Below are positions 1 to 5,182 of a stretch of 5,720 nucleotides of DNA, piece by piece (within the stretch, counting starts at the first letter, position 1; each line of letters opens with the position of its first letter). The position numbers were made by a program, and so were the translations under genes. Below the pieces are notes generated by a model. It had not been told where the DNA came from. It searched no databases and was given only the letters and a program-made list of their open reading frames with translations. The DNA is taken from positions 1-5,720 of the forward strand of contig DKDD01000178.1 in the NCBI GenBank assembly GCA_002451715.1, given 5' to 3'. This DNA comes from Ruminococcaceae bacterium UBA6857 (GTDB lineage: Bacteria; Bacillota; Clostridia; Oscillospirales; Acutalibacteraceae).

Positions 1-98
1 TTCTTGAAAGCTATAAAAAACTCATGACGTCGGTTTTCGGTGAAGATTCCTGCTATGTTTTGAGTATTCGCCCCGTAGGCGGTGCAAAATTCATTTAA
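1..98 (+). CDS. 3' end of an unidentified gene (possible galactokinase/GHMP kinase C-terminus)
   Basis: An open frame enters from the left edge and stops at TAA 96-98. The 31 readable residues begin LESYKKLMTSVFGED and end SIRPVGGAKFI. The start lies outside the window. The ending, a short helix with a VFG motif followed by a strand and an RPVGG motif, resembles the C-termini I associate with clostridial galactokinase-like GHMP kinases, but this is recalled resemblance over a very short stretch. The product should be treated as unknown until the upstream sequence is read. The next gene begins 40 bases after this stop, with no hairpin terminator between them, so the two could be cotranscribed. 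Confidence 0.5.
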   Translation, partial: LESYKKLMTSVFGEDSCYVLSIRPVGGAKFI

Positions 99-138
99 CA
101 AATTTTTAAAATTTTAATAAAGGAGAAATAAAGAGATC

Positions 139-2220
139 ATGAAAAACACACTCAAAAGATTGCTCTGCGTTGTTCTGTGCCTTTGCACTCTGATGCCGAC
201 AACGGCTTATATGTCGTTTGCCGCCCAGGCTGTTTCGGTCGGAAAAGTCAAAAGCATCACCCTCGTTTCAAAAACCCCAAATTCTGTTAAAATCAAATGG
301 TCTAAAGTTAAAAATGCAACCGGTTATCAGGTCGCTTTTTATAACAAAGCGACAAAGAAGTGGGTGTCCGAAAAAATCACAACTTCTCTCAATTACACCG
401 ATACCGGCCTCAATGAGCTTACGACTTATTATTACAAAGTCAGAGCGCGTGTAAAAAAGAACGGCAAGGTAACTTACGGCAGTTATTCGCCGAAACTCAC
501 CGTTCAAACAACGGAAGCTCCCATTGTTGTCGGAAGAGTTGAAACTCCGACCGTTTCCGCGCGTACCGATACTTCGCTCACACTCAAGTGGCCGAAAGTT
601 GCAAACGCAACCGGTTACCGCGTATATTTCTATAACGAAAGCCGCAGAGCGTGGGTTGACGAAAAAACCGTAACCGGCGTAACCTACACGGATACCGCCC
701 TCACCCCCGGATATGAATATTCTTACAGAGTAAGAGCTTTTGTGAAAAAGAACGGCAAAATAACTTACGGAAAGTATTCATCAACTCTCAAAGCCCAAAC
801 TCTTCCGTCGGAAGTTACCGGACTCAAGGTTGATTCCGTTACCGAAAACAGCATTACCGTTTCTTGGAACAAGGCACGCGGTGCAAGCGAATACCAGCTT
901 TATGAATATGACGTTTTCAAGAAAAAGTATAATCTTGTTGCAACTTTGAGCGGCACAACCTATACCGCCGCAAACCTTGCTTCGCTTTCAACCCACCGCT
1001 ATTCGGTAAGAAGCGTTGCAAAAAACGGCACTCTTGTAACAAATTCAAAGCTCAGTGCAATCATTACCGGCAAAACTCTTCTTTCAACGGTTGAAGCAAT
1101 TGATATTACCGACATCACAAAAGAAAGAATTGAGTTTACATGGGATTATGTAAACGGTGCCGACGAATATACGATTTATCTTCAGGACGCCGTAACGGGA
1201 GAATGGAACGATATCGCAACAATCAAGGATACCGTATATTCGTTTGAAGATCTTAAACCCGGAACCGAATATAACATTCGTTTCAAAACGACATCCGGCG
1301 CCGAAGTTTCAGAATTCAGTCAGATTTTCCGCCTTTGCAACGTTCCGGTTGCTCCGACAAATCTTGCCGCCGCAACGGCTTCGGATAAGAGCGTTGCCCT
1401 TTCTTGGAACGGCGTTTCCGGTGCAGACGGCTATAAGATTTATCGTTACAGCCCGCTTGACGGAACAAATGTCCTTGTCGGAACAACAACCGCAACAACA
1501 TTCAAAGACGCTGACGTAACAACAAACACAAGATATACCTATAAAGTTTGCGCTTATGTAACCGTAAACGGCGAAGACAAGTGCAGCGATGAAATTACTG
1601 TTGAGCATAACTATGAAGCTGTTACCGACCCGAATAATCCCTATGCAAACGCAGGTCAGATCGGCGCGGCAGGTCTTCTCGGTTATCTCTATGACCCCGA
1701 AAGAAACGTTTTCTATACCGCAAAAGACCCGTGGCAGAGAAACTTCGGTTTCAACGTTGTTTATGACGTTTCCGCTCAGTTCATTTTCATCAACTATAAC
1801 ACCGAACGCTACAAATTCACTGCAGACGGAAAAGACTGGATGATTCAGCTTTGGAAAGGTCAGTATGGTCTTGTTTTCTATGGCGGCGAAGTCGGCGTAT
1901 ACACAAAACCGCTCGATAGAGTTGCCGAACATTACGACTGCGCTTCGGACGAAGATATGCTTCGTATTTCCGTAAACTTCTATTATTATGACAAGGCAAA
2001 AGAACAGTGGGAGTTCCGCTTTGAACGTCCTTATGGCCTTTATTGGTGGTGCACGGGCTTCAAACTTGGCAACAACGGCTATGACTTCTCCGTATACAGA
2101 ATGGATATCAGAATAACCATGAAGAGCTTCGATATGCTCAAAGGTCTCACCGCGGCAATGGACGAAAAGAATGTCAAGTATACCGTTGACGGTCTTGATG
2201 TTTACTTCACATGGATCTGA
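139..2220 (+). CDS. Secreted multi-Fn3 protein with C-terminal DUF4474 domain
   Basis: This gene encodes 693 residues. Residues 1 to about 30 form a Sec signal peptide: basic KNTLKR, a hydrophobic core around LLCVVLCLCTLM, and likely cleavage near FAA|QA. Five fibronectin type III-like beta-sandwich modules follow at about 35-125, 131-221, 224-314, 316-402 and 404-489. Each has the Fn3 pattern: an early W (as in VKIKW, LTLKW, ITVSW), then GY/EY, then a late Y-x-(V/I/F)-(R/K). After a short DPNNPY linker, residues 507-693 match the DUF4474 family as I know it: GLLGYLYDPE, DPWQRNFGF, then WKGQYG and GGEVGVY. DUF4474 has no established activity. There is no LPXTG sorting signal, SLH domain or C-terminal membrane helix, so the protein is either released or held on the surface non-covalently. 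The start is supported by AGGAG at 121-125. A role in adhesion or carbohydrate/cell-wall binding is only an inference from the Fn3 architecture. Confidence 0.9.
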   Translation: MKNTLKRLLCVVLCLCTLMPTTAYMSFAAQAVSVGKVKSITLVSKTPNSVKIKWSKVKNATGYQVAFYNKATKKWVSEKITTSLNYTDTGLNELTTYYYKVRARVKKNGKVTYGSYSPKLTVQTTEAPIVVGRVETPTVSARTDTSLTLKWPKVANATGYRVYFYNESRRAWVDEKTVTGVTYTDTALTPGYEYSYRVRAFVKKNGKITYGKYSSTLKAQTLPSEVTGLKVDSVTENSITVSWNKARGASEYQLYEYDVFKKKYNLVATLSGTTYTAANLASLSTHRYSVRSVAKNGTLVTNSKLSAIITGKTLLSTVEAIDITDITKERIEFTWDYVNGADEYTIYLQDAVTGEWNDIATIKDTVYSFEDLKPGTEYNIRFKTTSGAEVSEFSQIFRLCNVPVAPTNLAAATASDKSVALSWNGVSGADGYKIYRYSPLDGTNVLVGTTTATTFKDADVTTNTRYTYKVCAYVTVNGEDKCSDEITVEHNYEAVTDPNNPYANAGQIGAAGLLGYLYDPERNVFYTAKDPWQRNFGFNVVYDVSAQFIFINYNTERYKFTADGKDWMIQLWKGQYGLVFYGGEVGVYTKPLDRVAEHYDCASDEDMLRISVNFYYYDKAKEQWEFRFERPYGLYWWCTGFKLGNNGYDFSVYRMDIRITMKSFDMLKGLTAAMDEKNVKYTVDGLDVYFTWI
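241..1605 (+). repeat. Five tandem fibronectin type III-like repeats within the secreted protein
   Basis: Repeats lie at about 241-513, 529-801, 808-1080, 1084-1344 and 1348-1605. The first two are clearly the closest pair: both contain NATGY, an FYN turn, YTDT and KKNGK(V/I)TYG at equivalent positions. Repeats 3-5 keep only the structural positions (core W, the tyrosine of GA-x-(E/G)Y, and a final Y-x-V-like strand). Repeat boundaries were set by eye from the spacing of conserved W and Y residues and may be off by several residues. Confidence 0.75.
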
Positions 2221-2242
2221 TAAGACAAAAGTTTAAAAAAAC

Positions 2243-2280
2243 ACTTGACATATGTGTCTATAGGTGTATAATAGTCAAGT
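2243..2280. repeat. Inverted repeat enclosing the metK promoter
   Basis: ACTTGAC (2243-2249) and GTCAAGT (2274-2280) are perfect 7-base complements. They flank the -35 to +1 region, and the left arm overlaps the -35 box. Nested inside, GACATATGTGTC (2247-2258) is a 12-base near-palindrome with 5 of 6 pairs matching. These could be operator half-sites, but the -35 box itself supplies part of the left arm, so chance cannot be excluded. Confidence 0.4.
2245..2272 (+). promoter_or_regulatory. Consensus sigma-A promoter for metK
   Basis: TTGACA at 2245-2250 and TATAAT at 2267-2272 both match the vegetative consensus exactly, with a 16-base spacer. Transcription would start around 2279-2281, about 30 bases before the SAM-I aptamer, as expected for a riboswitch leader. 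No T-run terminator separates it from the upstream secreted-protein gene, which ends at 2220, so readthrough from that gene would also pass through the riboswitch. Confidence 0.85.
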
Positions 2281-2306
2281 CACAAAACACAAAACAAAAT
2301 ACTTTT

Positions 2307-2401
2307 CCTTATTGAGAGTAGCTGAGGGAACAGGCCCTTTGAAGCTCGGCAACCTGCTTTTGCAAGGTGCTAAATCCTGCGGTATTGACCGAAAGATAAG
2401 G
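2307..2401 (+). ncRNA. SAM-I (S-box) riboswitch aptamer
   Basis: This aptamer binds S-adenosylmethionine and is located upstream of the SAM synthetase gene. The conserved S-box core is visible in order: a P1 strand CCTTAT (2307-2312), GAGAG, GAGGGA, GGCCC, TTTGAAGC, CGGCAACC, then AAGGTGCTAAATCC, P4 (CGGT 2380-2383 with ACCG 2388-2391, tetraloop ATTG), and the closing GAAAGATAAGG, in which ATAAGG (2396-2401) pairs perfectly with the first P1 strand. P3 is formed by CC-TGC and GCA-A-GG around a T-rich loop. In the known family mechanism, SAM stabilises P1 and shuts off the downstream gene. Confidence 0.96.
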
Positions 2402-2405
2402 TTTT

Positions 2406-2437
2406 ATCTCCGGTCTGCAAAATGACCGGAGATTTTT
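2406..2437 (+). terminator. Riboswitch-controlled intrinsic terminator
   Basis: ATCTCCGGTC (2406-2415) and GACCGGAGAT (2424-2433) form a perfect 10-base-pair stem with an 8-base loop, followed by a T-run to 2437. The competing antiterminator is also readable: GACCG (2387-2391) with CGGTC (2411-2415), and AGATAA (2394-2399) with TTATCT (2404-2409), around a GGTT loop. The antiterminator uses P1 and P4 strands, so SAM-bound P1 should release the terminator arm and stop transcription before metK. Confidence 0.93.
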
Positions 2438-2498
2438 ATATCTTCCGTTTTCAACCGAGAAAGTTCAAGAAAAGGAAAACGAAAGGGGTAAACACACA

Positions 2499-3686
2499 AT
2501 GATTAAACATCTTTTCACATCCGAATCCGTAACCGAAGGACATCCCGACAAAATCTGCGACCGAATTTCCGATTCGGTTCTTGACGCAATTTTTGAAAAA
2601 GATCCCAATGCGCGCGTTGCCTGCGAAACTGCCGTAACGACAAATCAGGTTCTCATTATGGGCGAAATTAGCACAACTTCTTCGCCCGATATTGAAGCAA
2701 TCGCAAGAAAAGCAATTTGCGACATTGGCTATGATTCACCGGAAAAAGGCTTTGACGGAAATACCTGCAAGGTCATCGTAACGCTTGACAAGCAGTCTGA
2801 TGATATTGCAATGGGTGTTGACAAGTCGCTCGAACTCAAGGACGGCGAAGAGGATATATATAACCTAAACGGTGCCGGTGACCAGGGCATGATGTTCGGC
2901 TTTGCCTGCGACGAAACGCCGGAGCTTATGCCGCTTCCGATTTCGCTTGCACATAAGCTTACAAAAAAGCTTACGGAAGTTAGAAAAAACGGCACACTTT
3001 CCTATCTTCGTCCCGACGGAAAAAGCCAGGTTACCGTTGAATATGACGACGGAAAGCCTGTTGCGGTGACTGCCGTTGTTGTTTCGTCTCAGCACAGCGA
3101 AGACGTTTCGCTTGAAAAAATCAGAAAAGACATCACCGAATATGTCATAAAACCGGTTATTCCCGCTTCTCTTATGAGAGAGGACACAAAAATTTATGTT
3201 AACCCGACGGGTCGTTTTGTAATCGGCGGACCGCAAGGTGACAGCGGACTTACCGGAAGAAAGATTATTGTTGATACCTATGGCGGATATTCGCGCCACG
3301 GCGGCGGAGCATTCTCCGGCAAGGATCCGACAAAGGTTGACCGCAGTGCTGCTTATGCGGCAAGATATGTTGCAAAAAATATTGTTGCGGCCGGTCTTGC
3401 TTCAAAATGCGAAGTTCAGCTTGCATATGCAATCGGCGTTGCAAAGCCTGTTTCGGTTCTTGTTGAAACATTTAGAACGGCAAAAATTGAAGAAGCAAAA
3501 ATTGCCGAAATCGTAAACAAGGTCTTTGACCTTCGCCCGGCCGCGATTATTGACATGCTTCATCTTCGCGCACCTATCTATAGTCCGCTTTCTTCATACG
3601 GTCATGTCGGAAGAGAAGAACTTGGAGTCCAATGGGAAAAAACCGATAAGGTTGACGAAATTCGTGCACTTGCCGGAATCGAGTAA
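2499..3686 (+). CDS. metK: S-adenosylmethionine synthetase (methionine adenosyltransferase)
   Basis: This cytosolic enzyme makes S-adenosylmethionine from methionine and ATP, releasing phosphate and diphosphate. At 395 residues it has normal full length. Visible family motifs are GHPDK (14-18) near the N-terminus, the QSxDI-x-x-GVD active-site loop (99-108), GAGDQG (125-130), DGKSQVTVEYDDGK (173-186), NPTGRFVIGGPQGD (235-248), TGRKIIVDTYGG (252-263), GGGAFSGKD (268-276) and KVDRSAAYAARYVAKN (279-294). The start ATG is preceded by AAAGGGG (2482-2488). Expression is controlled by the SAM-I riboswitch immediately upstream, closing a product-feedback loop. One small departure is arginine at residue 22 (CDRISD), where the E. 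coli and B. subtilis enzymes have glutamine (DQISD). A strong terminator follows, so this is a single-gene transcript. Confidence 0.98.
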   Translation: MIKHLFTSESVTEGHPDKICDRISDSVLDAIFEKDPNARVACETAVTTNQVLIMGEISTTSSPDIEAIARKAICDIGYDSPEKGFDGNTCKVIVTLDKQSDDIAMGVDKSLELKDGEEDIYNLNGAGDQGMMFGFACDETPELMPLPISLAHKLTKKLTEVRKNGTLSYLRPDGKSQVTVEYDDGKPVAVTAVVVSSQHSEDVSLEKIRKDITEYVIKPVIPASLMREDTKIYVNPTGRFVIGGPQGDSGLTGRKIIVDTYGGYSRHGGGAFSGKDPTKVDRSAAYAARYVAKNIVAAGLASKCEVQLAYAIGVAKPVSVLVETFRTAKIEEAKIAEIVNKVFDLRPAAIIDMLHLRAPIYSPLSSYGHVGREELGVQWEKTDKVDEIRALAGIE

Positions 3687-3702
3687 AAATGAATGATTAA
3701 AC

Positions 3703-3727
3703 GGACTGCTTCGGCGGTCCTTTTTTT
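3703..3727 (+). terminator. Intrinsic terminator of metK
   Basis: GGACTGC (3703-3709) pairs with GCGGTCC (3714-3720), including one T-G wobble, around an extra-stable TTCG tetraloop. Seven T residues follow (3721-3727). The stem starts 16 bases after the metK stop codon. Confidence 0.95.
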
Positions 3728-3808
3728 GTAATATTAACGAACCGTTTTGCCATATACCTAATACAGTAACGCTGACCGATCCGCTTCGGGCGGCGAAAAC
3801 GAATTCGG
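3728..3808. other. Intergenic spacer before the transporter gene
   Basis: Because the metK terminator precedes it, this short stretch should contain the transporter promoter, but no -35/-10 pair fits well. A small hairpin CCGC-TTCGG-GCGG lies at about 3781-3793 without a T-run, so it is not a terminator. TTCGGCGGT occurs twice, in the metK terminator (3710-3718) and just before the start codon (3805-3813). No gene is seen here. Confidence 0.5.
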
Positions 3809-3814
3809 CGGTGA
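3809..3814 (+). promoter_or_regulatory. Ribosome binding site deciding the transporter start
   Basis: GGTGAG at 3809-3814 matches the GGTGA part of the extended Shine-Dalgarno complement and lies 5 bases before ATG 3820. An in-frame GTG at 3811 falls inside this motif and has no purine-rich site of its own upstream, so ATG 3820 is preferred. Confidence 0.6.
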
Positions 3815-3819
3815 GAAAA

Positions 3820-4779
3820 ATGGTTTTGCGTTCGGTTTTGGGACTTCTTTGCGGAGTGGGAATTTTCCTTTTTTCCGTTGTTCAAATGAGTGAAGCAATG
3901 AAAAATCTTTGCGGCGAAAAAACCGAGCATCTGCTTCAAAAATTCACCAAAAACCGCTTTTCGGGGGTTATTTGCGGCGCAGGATTGACAGCTGTTGTGC
4001 AGTCTTCGGCCGCCGTCACGGTGACTGCCGTTTCGCTTGCCGATTGCGGAAAACTAAGCCTTTCCTCCTGCGTCGGAATTATAATGGGTTCGAATATCGG
4101 AACAACCGTAACGGGCGTTTTGGTTGCGCTCAATTTTTCGTTTGCTGCACCGTTTCTGGTGCTTTTCGGAGCATTTTGTGCGCTGATTTCAAAAAACGAA
4201 AAGGTTAAAAACGTCGCGTTTTTTCTTTGCGCGTTCGGACTTCTTTTTGTCGGAATCGACACAATGAAAGAGGGCGCTCAAAAACTTAACGAAAACGGAC
4301 TGCTTTCCGAACTTTTCGTGCGCTGCGATTCAAGACTTACCGGTGTTCTTTTTGGGTTTCTTTCAACGGCGGCGGCGCAAAGCTCTTCGGCAACGGTCGG
4401 CATTTTGCAATCGCTTGTTTCTGTCGGTGCAGTAAAAAGAGAAAGTGCGGTTTTTATCGTCTGTGGGCAAAACATCGGCGCAACGGTTCCGACGCTGCTT
4501 TCGGCACTTCGCGCAAACGACAAGGCACGTGCGGCGGCAATTTTTCATCTTTTGTTCAATATCTTCGGAACACTCGGAGTACTTTTGCTGTCATTTATTT
4601 TTCCGATTTCAAAAATATTTTCAAAAGTTTCAAACGGCGAAAGTTTTGTCTGCGCCGTTCATGTTTTGTTCAATGTGCTTTGCACGGCGGTTGTTTATCC
4701 GTTTTCGGTCAAAATTTCCGAGTTTTCAAAGACAATTTCAACGCTTTTGACGAAAAAAAGAAAAGCGACATCTGTTTAA
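3820..4779 (+). CDS. Na+/phosphate-cotransporter-like membrane protein (Na/Pi family, no PhoU domain)
   Basis: This 319-residue integral membrane protein has the internal duplication typical of type II Na/Pi cotransporters. The first half carries GLTAVVQSSAAVT (55-67, QSS at 61-63) and GSNIGTT (90-96). The second half carries STAAAQSSSATVG (182-194, QSSS at 187-190) and GQNIGAT (216-222). In this family the paired QSS motifs lie in re-entrant segments that form the substrate and sodium path. Hydrophobic segments include about 6-20, 98-120, 132-146, 190-204, 240-260 and 276-294. Many bacterial members have a C-terminal PhoU-like domain and exceed 500 residues; this one ends after the transport core with a short basic tail. 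Phosphate uptake or export is inferred from the family, and other anions remain possible. It lies between two terminated units. No convincing promoter or terminator of its own could be assigned. Confidence 0.88.
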   Translation: MVLRSVLGLLCGVGIFLFSVVQMSEAMKNLCGEKTEHLLQKFTKNRFSGVICGAGLTAVVQSSAAVTVTAVSLADCGKLSLSSCVGIIMGSNIGTTVTGVLVALNFSFAAPFLVLFGAFCALISKNEKVKNVAFFLCAFGLLFVGIDTMKEGAQKLNENGLLSELFVRCDSRLTGVLFGFLSTAAAQSSSATVGILQSLVSVGAVKRESAVFIVCGQNIGATVPTLLSALRANDKARAAAIFHLLFNIFGTLGVLLLSFIFPISKIFSKVSNGESFVCAVHVLFNVLCTAVVYPFSVKISEFSKTISTLLTKKRKATSV

Positions 4780-4839
4780 TCTTTTGTCAAACAGCAAGTG
4801 AAAAATATGAATAGAAAATTAATGTTTATAAAAAATTAC

Positions 4840-4860
4840 CAATATTCCAAGAAAATATTG
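4840..4860. repeat. Perfect inverted repeat upstream of the small-peptide gene
   Basis: CAATATT (4840-4846) and AATATTG (4854-4860) are perfect complements separated by 7 bases. The right arm overlaps the first three bases of the proposed -35 box. No T-run follows, so an operator is more likely than a terminator. The region is AT-rich, which raises the chance of a random match. Confidence 0.45.
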
Positions 4861-4886
4861 ACTAATTCGTTTAAAAGTATTAAAGT
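4858..4886 (+). promoter_or_regulatory. Putative promoter of the small-peptide gene
   Basis: TTGACT (4858-4863, 5 of 6 consensus positions) and TAAAGT (4881-4886, 4 of 6) are separated by 17 bases. The predicted start near 4893 leaves a leader of roughly 30 bases before the ATG. The -10 box is weak, so expression may depend on an activator or another growth-phase factor. Confidence 0.5.
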
Positions 4887-4905
4887 TATTTTAAAGATTA
4901 TCACT

Positions 4906-4914
4906 GGGAGGTGA
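4906..4914 (+). promoter_or_regulatory. Very strong ribosome binding site of the small-peptide gene
   Basis: GGGAGGTGA contains GGAGGTGA, an 8-base perfect match to the complement of the 16S rRNA 3' end, 7 bases before ATG 4922. It is the longest anti-Shine-Dalgarno match seen before any gene in this window, and it argues strongly that the 34-codon frame is translated at a high level. Confidence 0.85.
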
Positions 4915-4921
4915 ATCTGTA

Positions 4922-5026
4922 ATGGATAAGGTAAGAGAAATCGTTGCTGAAATCCTCAACTTCATCGAGGACTACATCAACCTCATTAAAAAATTCATCG
5001 AATCTTTTAAAGACATGGCAAAATAA
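4922..5026 (+). CDS. Small 34-residue amphipathic helical peptide, function unknown
   Basis: ATG 4922 to TAA 5024-5026 encodes 34 residues, beginning MDKVREIVAEIL and ending IESFKDMAK. There is no proline, glycine or cysteine, so one continuous helix is plausible. Hydrophobic residues fall at V4, V8, I11, I15, Y18, I22, F25, F29 and M32, a perfect alternating 4/3 spacing, widened by I7, F14, L21, I19 and I26 alongside. Charged residues (7 acidic, 6 basic) occupy the opposite face; residues 1-17 are net acidic and 18-34 net basic. There is no uninterrupted stretch long enough for a transmembrane helix and no signal peptide or double-glycine leader. The size and pattern recall phenol-soluble modulins, leaderless bacteriocins or small oligomerising helices, but I recognise no specific family. 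It has its own promoter, an excellent ribosome binding site and a strong terminator, so it appears to be an independent one-gene transcript. Confidence 0.8.
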   Translation: MDKVREIVAEILNFIEDYINLIKKFIESFKDMAK

Positions 5027-5046
5027 TTTGCTGAAAATTGTGATTT

Positions 5047-5092
5047 AAAAGACTGCCGCAATCGGAATTTTCCTTTGCGACAGTCTTTTTTT
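5047..5092 (+). terminator. Strong intrinsic terminator of the small-peptide gene
   Basis: AAAAGACTG (5047-5055) pairs with CAGTCTTTT (5081-5089). After a C/A mismatch, CGCAA (5057-5061) pairs with TTGCG (5075-5079), and GGAA (5064-5067) with TTCC (5070-5073) at the tip. The T-run continues to 5092. It insulates the peptide gene from the LRR gene downstream. Confidence 0.93.
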
Positions 5093-5116
5093 CTATCTGT
5101 TTTTAAGGCTTTTACG

Positions 5117-5145
5117 TTTACTTTTTCAAACGCATATGCTATACT
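5117..5145 (+). promoter_or_regulatory. Extended -10 promoter of the LRR-protein gene
   Basis: TATACT (5140-5145) is preceded by TG at 5137-5138, giving the extended -10 form TGCTATACT. A partial -35 box, TTTACT (5117-5122, 4 of 6), lies 17 bases upstream. The start of transcription would be near 5152, giving a leader of about 30 bases before the ATG at 5183. Confidence 0.7.
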
Positions 5146-5182
5146 TTATTCATATTTCAAAATTGATACCGGAGGATAAGAA

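Noticed and set aside
99..138. Dedicated promoter for the Fn3/DUF4474 gene in the 40-base gap
   Set aside because: The gap is AT-rich, but no -35/-10 pair with proper spacing is evident; the promoter may lie within or before the upstream gene.
1309..1932. Long open frame (207 codons) on the minus strand, antisense to the Fn3/DUF4474 gene
   Set aside because: The composition is an artefact of the codon pattern of the + strand gene. It has no credible ribosome binding site, no recognisable domains, and lies wholly within a well-supported gene.
2865..3299. Minus-strand frame opposite metK (144 codons)
   Set aside because: It mirrors highly conserved metK coding sequence and has no independent start signals or family resemblance.
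3781..3793. GC-rich hairpin before the transporter as a second terminator or riboswitch
   Set aside because: The stem is only four base pairs, no T-run follows, and no conserved riboswitch core is present.
3811..3819. GTG at 3811 as the transporter start
   Set aside because: The GTG lies inside the likely Shine-Dalgarno motif and has no ribosome binding site before it; ATG 3820 is a better start.
3697..3939. Minus-strand frame (80 codons) across the metK terminator and the transporter start
   Set aside because: It crosses a strong + strand terminator and the transporter coding start, and its product is low-complexity and basic with no plausible start context.
4922..5026. Small peptide as a type I toxin (Fst/TxpA-like)
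   Set aside because: Charged residues recur every three to four positions, so there is no transmembrane stretch, and no convincing antisense RNA promoter or antitoxin was seen.
4922..5026. Small peptide as a lanthipeptide or other class II bacteriocin precursor
   Set aside because: There are no cysteines, no double-glycine leader, and no modification, export or immunity genes on either side.
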